From NCBI GenBank assembly GCA_965218765.1, contig CBDCLU010000002.1, forward strand, positions 1,426,001 through 1,490,000: 64,000 nt of DNA, given 5' to 3'. Below, in pieces: positions 49,734-58,294 of the stretch (positions are counted from its first letter, which is position 1; the number at the start of each line of letters is the position of its first letter). Position numbers and translations under genes: made by a program. Source of the DNA: JBBPYC01 sp965218765. Its GTDB lineage: Bacteria; Pseudomonadota; Gammaproteobacteria; Burkholderiales; Burkholderiaceae_C. The notes beneath the pieces are model-generated. The model searched no databases. It saw only the letters and a list, made by a program, of their open reading frames with translations, and was not told the DNA's origin.

Positions 49734-51911
49734 ATGACAGGCACTGCCGCGCTGATTCTGGCGCTGGTCTGCGGACTGGTGGCCGTGGGCTATGGATTCT
49801 GGGCCCGTGGCTGGATCCTCTCGCAGGACGCCGGCAACGCGCGCATGCAGGAAATTGCCGCGGCGATCCAGGCCGGCGCGGCGGCTTATCTGTCGCGCCA
49901 GTACAGGACCATTGCCATCGTCGGCGTCGTGCTGGCGGTGTTGATCGGGTTTTTCCTTGATCTGCGAACTGCGGTCGGCTTCGTGATCGGCGCGGTGCTG
50001 TCGGGCGCCTGCGGCTTCATCGGCATGAACGTCTCGGTGCGCGCCAACGTGCGCACCGCGCAGGCCGCCACGCGCGGAATCGGCCCGGCGTTGGACGTCG
50101 CGTTCCGCGGCGGCGCCATCACCGGCATGCTCGTGGTCGGGCTTGGGCTGCTCGGAGTCACCGCGTTCTACTGGGCGCTTGCGGCCGGCGTCGATCTGAC
50201 GCAGCCGGGCAGATTGTCACATGTGCTCACGCCGCTGATCGGTTTTGCGTTCGGCTCCTCATTGATCTCGATCTTCGCGCGTCTGGGCGGCGGCATCTTC
50301 ACCAAGGGCGCCGACGTCGGCGCCGATCTGGTCGGCAAGGTGGAAGCCGGCATTCCGGAAGACGACCCGCGCAACCCGGCCGTGATCGCCGACAACGTGG
50401 GCGACAACGTCGGCGACTGCGCCGGCATGGCGGCCGACCTGTTCGAGACCTACGCCGTCACGATCATTGCCACCATGGTGCTCGGCGCGCTGATGGTCAC
50501 GGCAGCACCCGTCAACGCGGTGTTGTATCCGCTTGCGCTCGGTGCGGTGTCGATCCTCGCGTCAATCGTCGGCTGCTTCTTCGTCAAGGCATCGCCGGGC
50601 ATGAAAAACGTGATGCCGGCGCTCTACAAGGGGCTGGCGATCGCCGGCGGCCTGTCGTTGATCGCGTTTTACTTCGTCACGATCTGGCTGATCCCGGACA
50701 ACGCAATTCAGGCAAGCGGCAGCCAGCTCAAACTGTTCGGCGCCTGCTTCATCGGGCTGGCGCTGACCGCGGCACTGGTCTGGATCACCGAGTTCTACAC
50801 CGGTACCCAGTATTCGCCGGTGCGCCACATCGCGCAGGCGTCCACCACCGGCCACGGCACGAACATCATCGCGGGTCTCGGTGTATCGATGCGCTCGACC
50901 GCCTGGCCGGTGCTGTGCGTATGCGTCGCCATCCTGGCCGCCTATTGGCTCGCGGGCCTGTACGGTATCGCGATCGCGGCAACCTCGATGCTGTCGATGG
51001 CAGGCATCGTCGTCGCGCTCGACGCATATGGGCCGATCACCGACAACGCGGGTGGCATTGCCGAGATGGCCGAGCTGCCCCCGTCGGTGCGCGACATCAC
51101 CGACCCGCTCGACGCGGTCGGCAACACGACGAAGGCCGTCACCAAGGGCTATGCGATCGGCTCCGCCGGCCTGGCGGCACTGGTGCTGTTCGCGGACTAC
51201 ACGCACAAGCTCGAAGGCTATGGCCAGGCCGTCAGCTTCGACTTGTCCGACCCGCAGGTGATCGTCGGCCTCTTTATCGGCGGCATGATCCCCTATCTGT
51301 TCGGCGCGATGGCGATGGAGGCGGTCGGCCGCGCGGCCGGTGCCGTGGTGGTCGAGGTGCGGCGCCAGTTCCGTGACATCCAGGGCATCATGGAAGGCAC
51401 TGCAAAGCCGGAGTATGGTCGCGCGGTCGACATGCTGACCTCGGCTGCGATCAAGGAAATGATCATCCCGTCGCTGCTGCCGGTGGTAGTACCGCTCATC
51501 GTCGGGCTGCTGCTGGGCCCGAGGGCGCTCGGCGGCATGCTGATGGGCACCATCGTGACCGGCCTGTTCGTCGCGATCAGCATGTGCACCGGCGGCGGCG
51601 CCTGGGACAACGCGAAGAAATACATCGAAGACGGCAACCACGGCGGCAAAGGCTCCGAAGCGCACAAGGCGGCTGTCACCGGCGACACGGTGGGCGATCC
51701 GTACAAGGACACGGCGGGCCCGGCCGTCAACCCGTTGATCAAGATCATCAACATCGTGGCGCTGCTGATCGTGCCGCTGGTCGTCAAGTTTCATCCTGGC
51801 GATCTGGCTGCAGTGCGCCCGCAAGCGGCGGTGCCGCCAGCGGTCGTGGTCACGCCAGCAGTCGTGGTCGTGCCGGGACCGGCTGTGCAGCCGGCGGCGC
51901 AGCCTCGCTGA
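49734..51911 (+). CDS. hppA: Proton-translocating membrane pyrophosphatase (K+-independent type)
   Basis: A 725-residue polytopic H+-PPase coupling PPi hydrolysis to proton export. GAGGAG precedes ATG 49734. The PPi-binding motif is DVGADLVGKVEAGIPEDDPR followed by NPAVIADNVGDNVGDCAGMA. GNTTKAVTKGY has Lys (near residue 466) where K+-dependent enzymes have Ala, so it should not need K+. After the last TM helix there is an unusual Val/Pro-rich tail of about 40 residues (VVVTPAVVVVPGPAVQPAA). It lies back-to-back with ppa. Confidence 0.96.
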   Translation: MTGTAALILALVCGLVAVGYGFWARGWILSQDAGNARMQEIAAAIQAGAAAYLSRQYRTIAIVGVVLAVLIGFFLDLRTAVGFVIGAVLSGACGFIGMNVSVRANVRTAQAATRGIGPALDVAFRGGAITGMLVVGLGLLGVTAFYWALAAGVDLTQPGRLSHVLTPLIGFAFGSSLISIFARLGGGIFTKGADVGADLVGKVEAGIPEDDPRNPAVIADNVGDNVGDCAGMAADLFETYAVTIIATMVLGALMVTAAPVNAVLYPLALGAVSILASIVGCFFVKASPGMKNVMPALYKGLAIAGGLSLIAFYFVTIWLIPDNAIQASGSQLKLFGACFIGLALTAALVWITEFYTGTQYSPVRHIAQASTTGHGTNIIAGLGVSMRSTAWPVLCVCVAILAAYWLAGLYGIAIAATSMLSMAGIVVALDAYGPITDNAGGIAEMAELPPSVRDITDPLDAVGNTTKAVTKGYAIGSAGLAALVLFADYTHKLEGYGQAVSFDLSDPQVIVGLFIGGMIPYLFGAMAMEAVGRAAGAVVVEVRRQFRDIQGIMEGTAKPEYGRAVDMLTSAAIKEMIIPSLLPVVVPLIVGLLLGPRALGGMLMGTIVTGLFVAISMCTGGGAWDNAKKYIEDGNHGGKGSEAHKAAVTGDTVGDPYKDTAGPAVNPLIKIINIVALLIVPLVVKFHPGDLAAVRPQAAVPPAVVVTPAVVVVPGPAVQPAAQPR

Positions 51912-51966
51912 ACCGGAACGCACAGGCGCTGCACGACGCTGCTCCAAGGCCGCGTCGCGAGTCGAT

Positions 51967-51991
51967 GCCGGGGCGTGACAGGCGTCCCGGC
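51967..51991 (+). terminator. Hairpin downstream of hppA
   Basis: GCCGGGGCG, loop TGACAGG, CGTCCCGGC: a 9-bp GC-rich stem with one G-U pair, 55 bases after the hppA stop. There is no T tract. It separates hppA from the pigment-like cluster; a TTAAAAT at 52084-52090 downstream could be a -10 element, but no -35 is evident. Confidence 0.4.
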
Positions 51992-52160
51992 GCCGTACTG
52001 AACGCCGGGTTAAAACGCGTTGGGGCTATGTTTCGATGCGTTTTCGCTGCACGCCGCCATGGCTGCCCCTACCGCATGGCGGGTTAAAATCAGGTCCCGT
52101 TATTTGAATAGTCAGAGCGGCGCGCCCTGCATTTCATCCGCGTTGAGGTCTCCGCCACAG

Positions 52161-53543
52161 ATGCTTGCTCAAGAGACTGCCGCCTGTAACCAACCGCTCG
52201 GGCAAGCGACTTCGGCGGATGCCGACCCATTGCGCGACTGCCAGGTGCTGGTGATCGGAGGCGGACCGGCCGGCGCCACCTGCGCGGCGTTGCTTGCACG
52301 GCGCGGCATCGACGTCGTGCTGCTGGAAAAGGCACATCATCCGCGCTTTCACATCGGCGAATCGCTGTTGCCAGCCAATCTGCCATTGCTCGAGCAGCTT
52401 GGCGTGGCCGAGGCGGTCGCGGCGATCGGCATGAAAAAGGATGGGGTCGAGTTCAATTCGCCCCTTCATTTGGCGCCGGCATTCGTCGAGTTTGCCGATG
52501 CTTGGGACAAATCGATGCCGTCGGCCTGGCAGGTAAGGCGCAGCGACTTTGATGAAATTTTGCTGCGCAACGCGCAGGCCCGCGGTGCCCGCGTGCTGGA
52601 AGGCTGCCGCGTGCAGAACGTCGAGTTCGATCCGGCCGGCAGTGGCCCGGCAAGGGTTGACGCGCAGACCGACCACGGCGCGCGGCTGCATTACCGCGCG
52701 CAGGTCGTGGTCGACGCATCAGGGCGCGATACCCTGCTGGCCAACCGGCTCAAGACCAAGCAGAAGAACCGCCGCCACAACAGCGCCGCGCTCTATGCGC
52801 ATTTCATCGGCGTCGAGCGGTTGCCAGGCAAGCTCGAAGGCAACATCTCGATCTTCTGGTTCGAGCACGGCTGGTTCTGGCTGATTCCGTTGCAAGACGG
52901 CAGCACCAGCATCGGCGCGGTCTGCTGGCCGGCTTATCTGAAAACGCGAGAGACGGATCTGGATCGGTTTCTGCTCGACACGATCGCGCTATGCCCGCAA
53001 CTGGCCGAGCGCATGAGACATGCACAGTTGTGTTCGGACGTCAGCGCGACCGGCAACTACGCCTATCAAAGCAGCGTGTCGCACGGCAATCGCTATCTGC
53101 TGCTCGGCGATGCATATGCGTTCGTGGACCCGGTGTTTTCGTCCGGCGTGTTTCTGGCGATGCAAAGCGCGTTCGAGTCGCTCCCGGTGATCGAAAGCTG
53201 GCTGCACGCATCGCCGCGTGCGGCCAAAGCCGCGCTGCGCCGGTTCGATCGCCACATGCGGCGCGGCCCGCGCGAATTCTCCTGGTTCATCTACCGCGTG
53301 ACGAACCCGACCATGCGCGAGCTGTTCATGGCACCGCGTAACGTGCTGCGCGTGAAGGAAGCGCTGCTCGCGGTGCTGGCCGGCGACATTTTTCACAACC
53401 GCGCGATCTGGCCGTCGGTCGGCGTCTTCAAGGCGATCTACTACCTCGACTCGCTGGTTCATCTGGGCCGAACCCGTGCAGCGATGCGACAGCGCGCCAT
53501 CAGGCTGCGCGAGGCACAGTCGGCCGGAGCAGCCGCGCCATGA
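52161..53543 (+). CDS. FAD-dependent oxidoreductase of the tryptophan-halogenase family
   Basis: A 460-residue flavoprotein. FAD site VLVIGGGPAGATCAALL (GGGPAG at 33-38), ESLLPANLPLLEQLG, and the flavin-halogenase signature W-x-W-x-I-P in HGWFWLIPL (238-243). Lysines in MKKDGVEF (92-93) sit near where carrier-protein or phenol halogenases have their catalytic Lys; this alignment is inferred. Later GDAYAFVDPVFSSGVFLAM binds FAD. In Xanthomonas pigment clusters a similar enzyme halogenates the aryl ring or polyene. It could also be an oxygenase. First gene of the cluster; stop overlaps the next gene. Confidence 0.85.
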   Translation: MLAQETAACNQPLGQATSADADPLRDCQVLVIGGGPAGATCAALLARRGIDVVLLEKAHHPRFHIGESLLPANLPLLEQLGVAEAVAAIGMKKDGVEFNSPLHLAPAFVEFADAWDKSMPSAWQVRRSDFDEILLRNAQARGARVLEGCRVQNVEFDPAGSGPARVDAQTDHGARLHYRAQVVVDASGRDTLLANRLKTKQKNRRHNSAALYAHFIGVERLPGKLEGNISIFWFEHGWFWLIPLQDGSTSIGAVCWPAYLKTRETDLDRFLLDTIALCPQLAERMRHAQLCSDVSATGNYAYQSSVSHGNRYLLLGDAYAFVDPVFSSGVFLAMQSAFESLPVIESWLHASPRAAKAALRRFDRHMRRGPREFSWFIYRVTNPTMRELFMAPRNVLRVKEALLAVLAGDIFHNRAIWPSVGVFKAIYYLDSLVHLGRTRAAMRQRAIRLREAQSAGAAAP

Positions 53544-54430
53544 GCTTCGTATGGCCGCGCCGCGTGCAGCAGCACGGCACCGGTGGCTCGGCCGCACGGC
53601 CCTTCACCACGCCGGTGCAGACCGGGCCCATGACTGCCTGCTGGCGCGGGCTGCTGTTCTATGGCTGTCTCGGGCTGCTCGGTGCGGCGCTGCTGGTGGG
53701 CTGCACGCTCAGCGCGGCGCTGGCCCGCGCATTGCCGGCGCGCCTTCGGCCCGGCAGCGGACGCCTGCTGATCAGCGGGTGCACGCGCGGTTTCTTTCGC
53801 GTGGCCAGCGCACTGCGGCTGGTCGAACTGGAGCTGTCGACGCTTGATGCGCTGAACGATCAGGGCGGCGTCATCATCGCGCCGAATCACCCGTCCATGC
53901 TGGATGCGCTGCTGATTGCCTCACGCGTGCAGCGCACCGGCTGCATCATGAAGTCGGACCTGCGGAACAACCCGTTTCTGGGCGCCGGCGCACGGCTCGC
54001 CGGCTACATCGGCAACGATTCGGTGCCCGGCATGATGCGGCAGGCGATCACAGACTTGCGCAGCGGTGGCAAGTTGCTGATCTTTCCGGAAGCCACCCGC
54101 AGCAGCACGCCGGCATCGATCAATCCGATGACGGCCGGCATCGCATTCATCGCGCAACGCGCCGGGGTGCCGATCCAGACCGTGCTGATCGAAACCGATT
54201 CGCCTTACCTGAGCAAAGGCTGGCCACTGCAACGGCTGCCGCGGCTGCCGTTGCGCTACCGGGTCACGCTCGGCCCGCGCTTCGTGGTCGGTGCCGATCG
54301 CAAGCACACGCTGGCCGAGATGCACCGCTTCTACGCCGCCTCGCTTGCTGCACCTGACTACCCGTCCGTCGACGCCGCGGCGCCGTGCGTGCTTCCTGGG
54401 CTCCGCAGCCCGGCGCGGCCCGATGTCTGA
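53540..54430 (+). CDS. PlsC-like 1-acylglycerol-3-phosphate acyltransferase homologue
   Basis: A 296-residue membrane acyltransferase. An N-terminal TM helix (LLFYGCLGLLGAALLVGC) precedes the HX4D catalytic motif NHPSMLD (H117, D122) and FPEATR (182-187), a variant of FPEGTR. It probably acylates the pigment head group or a lipid anchor with the aryl polyene or fatty acid. It overlaps the flavoprotein by 4 bases (ATGA) and the glycosyltransferase by 8 bases. Confidence 0.9.
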   Translation: MSFVWPRRVQQHGTGGSAARPFTTPVQTGPMTACWRGLLFYGCLGLLGAALLVGCTLSAALARALPARLRPGSGRLLISGCTRGFFRVASALRLVELELSTLDALNDQGGVIIAPNHPSMLDALLIASRVQRTGCIMKSDLRNNPFLGAGARLAGYIGNDSVPGMMRQAITDLRSGGKLLIFPEATRSSTPASINPMTAGIAFIAQRAGVPIQTVLIETDSPYLSKGWPLQRLPRLPLRYRVTLGPRFVVGADRKHTLAEMHRFYAASLAAPDYPSVDAAAPCVLPGLRSPARPDV

Positions 54431-55199
54431 GTCGTCAGCATCGCGCACGCACCTGGTGCTGATCCCGAGCTACAACGCGGGCACACAGGCAGCCGCGACG
54501 GTGCGCGCGGCGCTGGCGCAGTGGCAGCCGGTCTGGGTGGTGGTGGACGGCAGCACCGACGGTAGTGCCGCCGCACTGGAGCAGCTCGCGCAGGACGAGC
54601 CGGGCCTGCGCGTGTTCGTGCTGCCGCACAACCAGGGCAAGGGCGCCGCGGTGCTGCACGGGCTCGAACTGGCACGGCGCGAGGGCTATACGCATGCGCT
54701 CACGATGGATTCGGACGGCCAGCATCCGGCCGGGCTGATCGGCCGGTTCATGACCGAATCGCGTGCGCAGCCGGGCGCGATGATCCTCGGCAAGCCGGTG
54801 TTCGATACCACCGCACCGGCGATCCGCGTGAACGGCCGCAAGTTGTCGAACGGCTGGGTGCATCTGCAGACCCTCGGCGCCGGCATCGGCGATTCGCTGT
54901 TCGGCTTTCGCGTGTACCCGATCGCGCCGCTGATCGACGTGATGCAGGGCCGCCCCTGGATGCGCCGCTTCGACTTCGATCCGGAAGTGGTGGTGCGCCT
55001 GTGCTGGGCCGGCGTGAGGCCGATCAACCTCGATGCGCCGGTCAGATACCTGAGCAAAGCCGAAGGCGGTGTGTCGCATTTCAAATATGGCCGCGACAAC
55101 GTGCTGCTGACCTGGATGCATGCGCGCCTGCTCGCCGCGTTCGCGGGCCGGCTGCCGGGCCTGCTTTACCGCAGGATCATGCGCCGGCCACAGCTTTGA
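54423..55199 (+). CDS. Family 2 glycosyltransferase
   Basis: A 258-residue GT-A enzyme. HLVLIPSYNAGTQAAATVRA is the family-2 start, VVDGSTDGS the nucleotide site, and DSD (D96-D98 in TMDSDGQHP) the metal motif. A C-terminal amphipathic Arg-rich end (LPGLLYRRIMRRPQL) may touch the membrane. It likely adds a sugar to the polyene lipid, consistent with the downstream deacetylase. ATG 54423 lies inside the end of the acyltransferase gene. Confidence 0.88.
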   Translation: MSESSASRTHLVLIPSYNAGTQAAATVRAALAQWQPVWVVVDGSTDGSAAALEQLAQDEPGLRVFVLPHNQGKGAAVLHGLELARREGYTHALTMDSDGQHPAGLIGRFMTESRAQPGAMILGKPVFDTTAPAIRVNGRKLSNGWVHLQTLGAGIGDSLFGFRVYPIAPLIDVMQGRPWMRRFDFDPEVVVRLCWAGVRPINLDAPVRYLSKAEGGVSHFKYGRDNVLLTWMHARLLAAFAGRLPGLLYRRIMRRPQL

Positions 55200-55353
55200 T
55201 GTGCTGGCCGGCGATGCGTCAGGGCGGCGCGTGGTGAGGCAGCCCGCATCACGTACCATCGCACCGCACAAGCCCACTTTCGGCTGCCTGCCCCAGCGGG
55301 CCCTTCGGTGAATCGATTGCGCCACCATGTGAGATCACCGGCGCAGCCGGCCA

Positions 55354-55383
55354 GGCGCAACCCGGCGCAACCCGGCGCAACGG
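55354..55383 (+). repeat. Triplicated 10-base repeat upstream of the ACP gene
   Basis: GGCGCAACCC occurs twice in tandem, followed by GGCGCAACGG. It sits 21 bases before the ACP start in the only sizable gap (204 bases) early in the cluster. Confidence 0.8.
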
Positions 55384-55403
55384 TCCAACAGCTAACACGT
55401 CCC

Positions 55404-55718
55404 ATGAGCCATCCTGCCAGTTCCACCACCCCGCCCGCCCGCCCGGCTACAGGCGCAGCCGATGCGGCGCTCATGAGCGAAGTCACCGCGCTGATCGTCG
55501 CTGCACTGAACCTCGAAGTCGACTCGCACGGCATCGCGCCGGACGAACCACTGTACGGCGAAGGGCTTGGGCTGGACTCGATCGACATGCTGGAAGTCGC
55601 GCTGGTGGTGTCCAAGCAATACGGCTTTCAGATGCGTGCCAATGACGAGAGCAACGTCGCGATCTTTGGTTCGCTGCGCAGCCTGTCCGACCACATCGCA
55701 GCCAATCGCACGCAATAG
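55404..55718 (+). CDS. Acyl carrier protein
   Basis: A 104-residue ACP. The phosphopantetheine site is Ser59 in GLGLDSIDMLEVALVV. Helix 1 is EVTALIVAALNLEVD and the C-terminal helix LRSLSDHIAANR. A Pro/Thr-rich extension of about 23 residues precedes the domain if ATG 55404 is used; ATG 55473 (MSEVTALIV) would give a standard ACP. It would carry the growing aryl polyene. Related clusters usually encode two ACPs; only one is in view. Confidence 0.92.
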   Translation: MSHPASSTTPPARPATGAADAALMSEVTALIVAALNLEVDSHGIAPDEPLYGEGLGLDSIDMLEVALVVSKQYGFQMRANDESNVAIFGSLRSLSDHIAANRTQ

Positions 55719-56495
55719 ATGCCGATAGCGGCGCCTGGCGGTGAAGCCACCCGCCTACCGCCGCTGCTGATACCGTCCATGAAGCCGACCGAGCCGACCA
55801 AACTGAACCGCGTTGCGCCGGTTGAGCCATCGTTGGGTTGGCGCCGGCTGGCGGGTGCGGTGTTGCTGGTCACATGCGTGATCGGCTATCAGTTGCTGGT
55901 GCACCGGTTGATCGGCAGTGCAGGCAACCCGCTCGTCACGATGCTGGCAGGCCTGCTGCCGTTCGCGCTGCTGTTCACGGCGATGGCGCTGGGTGCGGGC
56001 TGGCGGTTCGGCGCCGCACTCGTGCCGATCTGCATCTATGCGCTGGCCTGGCATTGGCGGTTGCCGCTGCAAGCCAACCTGGGCTGGATCTATCTGGTCG
56101 AACACGTGACCACGCAATTGCTGCTGGGCTATCTGTTTGCACGCACGCTGACGCCGGGCCAGACCGCGTTGATCACGCAGTTCGCACGGCGTGTGCATGG
56201 CGGCGTGCTGGCGCCCGCACAGCAGGTCTACACGCGGCACGCCACGCTGGCCTGGGCGCTGTTCTTCGGGCTCGATGCGCTGATCTCGCTTGCACTGTTC
56301 ACGTTCGCGCCGCTGCCGGTCTGGTCGCGGTTCGCCAACTTGCTGACCCTGCCGCTGGTGGCCGCGATGTTCGTCGGCGAATATCTGGTGCGCCGGCTGG
56401 TGCTGCCGGACATGCCGCATGTGTCCATTGCGGCCGGCGCGCGCGCGTTCTGGACCCGCGACGACACGGCCCCCACCTCAGTCGCGCCACGCTGA
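55719..56495 (+). CDS. COG4648-type polytopic membrane protein
   Basis: A membrane protein of up to 258 residues (about 238 from ATG 55779) found in aryl-polyene clusters. About six TM helices: LAGAVLLVTCVIGYQLLVHR, VTMLAGLLPFALLFTAMALG, FGAALVPICIYALAWHW, LATLAW-type LAWALFFGLDALISLALFTF and NLLTLPLVAAMFVGEYLVR. Function unknown; probably part of the export or membrane assembly machinery. It begins directly at the ACP stop, which favours coupling. Confidence 0.8.
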   Translation: MPIAAPGGEATRLPPLLIPSMKPTEPTKLNRVAPVEPSLGWRRLAGAVLLVTCVIGYQLLVHRLIGSAGNPLVTMLAGLLPFALLFTAMALGAGWRFGAALVPICIYALAWHWRLPLQANLGWIYLVEHVTTQLLLGYLFARTLTPGQTALITQFARRVHGGVLAPAQQVYTRHATLAWALFFGLDALISLALFTFAPLPVWSRFANLLTLPLVAAMFVGEYLVRRLVLPDMPHVSIAAGARAFWTRDDTAPTSVAPR

Positions 56496-56506
56496 TTGCG
56501 CAGACG

Positions 56507-57859
56507 ATGCCTGCGCTGCTCGGCCATACCGATCCACAGCAGCCGGTCGCCTGGCGGCTGGGTCAGCCGATCAGCGCCGTCCGCTACCTGGGCGACGTGG
56601 CACGCGTCGCCGCCCGCCTGCCCGCGCGCGGCCCGGTGCTCAACCTGTGCGCGGACCGCTATCGCTTCGCGGTCGGCTTCGGCGCCGCGCTGGTGCGGCG
56701 CCACACCAGCCTGCTGCCGCCTACGCATGGCGACGACATGCTCGCGCAGTTGCAGTCCGCCCATCCCGATCTGTACCTGCTGAGCGACCAGCCGGCGCGC
56801 AGCATCCGGCTGCCGCAGCTCGCCTATCCAGACGAGGAACCCGCACCGGGCGCTGCGCCGGATTACGCGCTGCCGGACATCGACGCCGACTTCGTTGCCG
56901 CGCGCGTGTTCACATCCGGCTCTACCGGCCAGCCGACCGCACACGACAAAACCTGGGGCAAGCTGGTGCTGAACGCGCGCGCCGAGCATGCGCGGCTGGC
57001 CGCCGGGCTGGCGCCCGGCTTCAGCATCGTCGGCACCGTGCCGGCCCAGCACATGTACGGGTTCGAATCGACCGTGCTGCTTGCGTTGCTGAACGGCGCC
57101 GCATTCGATGCGAGCCACCCGTTCTATCCGGCCGACATCGCGCATGCGCTGCAGCGGGTTCCCGCACCGCGCCTGTTGGTGACCACGCCGTTTCACCTGC
57201 GCGCGTTGCTCGATGCGCAGGTGCACCCCCCCCCGCTGGCGCTGGTCGTGAGCGCGACTGCGCCGCTGGCGCCGCAGCTCGCGCGGCGCGCCGAGGCCGC
57301 GTTCGCAGCGCCGCTGTTGGAAATCTACGGCTGCACCGAAGCTGGCCAGCTCGCCACCCGCCGGCCCGCCGACAGCGCGGTCTGGCAGACGTTCGACAAC
57401 GTGCGGCTGCAGGCGCAAGGCAGCGGCTTCGTCGCCAGCGGCGGGCATGTGGAAGGCATGGTGCCGCTGTCCGACCAGCTCGAACTGCACGCCCTGCAAA
57501 CGTTCACCCTGCTCGGCCGCAGCGCCGACATGGTCAACATCGCGGGCAAGCGCACCTCGCTCGGCGCGTTGAACCATCAGCTCAATTCGATCGCCGGTGT
57601 GCGCGATGGCGCGTTCTACCTGGCCGACGCCTCGGTCGACGAAGGCCTGGCGCAACGGGTGCAGCGCCCCGTCGCGTTCGTGGTCGCGCCGGAGCTGACC
57701 GCCGCACAGGTGCTGCAGCAACTGCGCGGCTTGATCGATCCGGTGTTCATGCCGCGCCCGCTGCATCTCGTGGCGGCGCTGCCGCGCAACAGCACCGGCA
57801 AGCTGCCCGAGCAGGCGCTGGCTGAGCTGGCCGGGCGCCTGATGCCGCGCGCGGGCTGA
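56507..57859 (+). CDS. AMP-dependent acyl (aryl)-ACP ligase
   Basis: A 450-residue adenylate-forming enzyme, somewhat shorter than typical ligases. The P-loop-like motif is FTSGSTGQPTAH (TSGSTG at 136-141), the A5-type motif is EIYGCTEAGQLATR, the ribose-binding region LLGRSADMVNIAGKRTSL, and the terminal Lys region PRNSTGKLPEQAL. It should load an aryl starter (e.g. hydroxybenzoate or cinnamate type) onto ACP. ATG 56507 follows the previous stop by 11 bases without a clear ribosome-binding site. It contains a C9 tract at 57226-57234. Confidence 0.88.
   Translation: MPALLGHTDPQQPVAWRLGQPISAVRYLGDVARVAARLPARGPVLNLCADRYRFAVGFGAALVRRHTSLLPPTHGDDMLAQLQSAHPDLYLLSDQPARSIRLPQLAYPDEEPAPGAAPDYALPDIDADFVAARVFTSGSTGQPTAHDKTWGKLVLNARAEHARLAAGLAPGFSIVGTVPAQHMYGFESTVLLALLNGAAFDASHPFYPADIAHALQRVPAPRLLVTTPFHLRALLDAQVHPPPLALVVSATAPLAPQLARRAEAAFAAPLLEIYGCTEAGQLATRRPADSAVWQTFDNVRLQAQGSGFVASGGHVEGMVPLSDQLELHALQTFTLLGRSADMVNIAGKRTSLGALNHQLNSIAGVRDGAFYLADASVDEGLAQRVQRPVAFVVAPELTAAQVLQQLRGLIDPVFMPRPLHLVAALPRNSTGKLPEQALAELAGRLMPRAG
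57226..57234 (+). repeat. C9 homopolymer inside the ligase gene
   Basis: Nine consecutive C read as His-Pro-Pro-Pro in frame. A one-base slip would truncate the ligase, so this is a candidate contingency site. Confidence 0.9.
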
Positions 57860-57861
57860 GC

Positions 57862-58176
57862 ATGCCGGCGCTGGAGTTCACCGTCGATCCCGCGCATCCG
57901 GCATTCGCGGGCCATTTCCCGGGGCGGCCGATCCTGCCCGGCGTGGTGCTGCTCGACCAGGTGGTGCGCGTGCTCGAAGCGGCCAACCTGTCTGCGCGCG
58001 ATGGGGCGCCGTTCATCACACGCCATCGGCTGGCGGTCTGCAAGTTCCACCGCCCTGCCGGTCCGGGCGCACGTCTGACGATCCACACCGACCGGCAGCT
58101 GAACGGTTCGATCGCGTTCCGCGTGACCGAGGACGACCAGTTGATCGCATCGGGCAGTTTTGCACCCGGCACATGA
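57862..58176 (+). CDS. FabZ/FabA-like hydroxyacyl-ACP dehydratase (hotdog fold)
   Basis: A 104-residue hotdog protein. The active-site loop HPAFAGHFPGRPILPGVVLL contains the catalytic His (H18) as in FabZ. It lacks the longer N-terminal helix of FabZ. In aryl-polyene clusters such short dehydratases remove water from the 3-hydroxyacyl-ACP to build the conjugated double bonds. It starts 2 bases after the ligase stop. Confidence 0.88.
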   Translation: MPALEFTVDPAHPAFAGHFPGRPILPGVVLLDQVVRVLEAANLSARDGAPFITRHRLAVCKFHRPAGPGARLTIHTDRQLNGSIAFRVTEDDQLIASGSFAPGT

Positions 58177-58242
58177 ACTGCATCATGCCACTGTTATTGT
58201 GCATGAAATGCCGTGCAGGCGCAGTTTGTACCTGCACACTCA

Positions 58243-58259
58243 GCTATTTACTTGATAGC
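58243..58259 (+). repeat. Palindromic Comamonadaceae-type motif in the dehydratase/LpxL gap
   Basis: GCTATTTACTTGATAGC, an inverted repeat (GCTAT/ATAGC) similar to the complement of the motif at 26034. The gap also holds an AT-rich stretch that might host an internal promoter. Confidence 0.55.
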
Positions 58260-58294
58260 GCACTGGTCGGTGCCCGACCTTGCATGCACCGCTG

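Noticed and set aside
50562..51947. 461-codon minus-strand open frame
   Set aside because: Antisense of hppA; His/Asp/Arg-rich shadow frame without motifs.
55838..56506. Large N-terminal extension of the acyl ligase
   Set aside because: Overlaps the COG4648 membrane protein in another frame; the extension is Arg/Ala-rich and has no ligase features.
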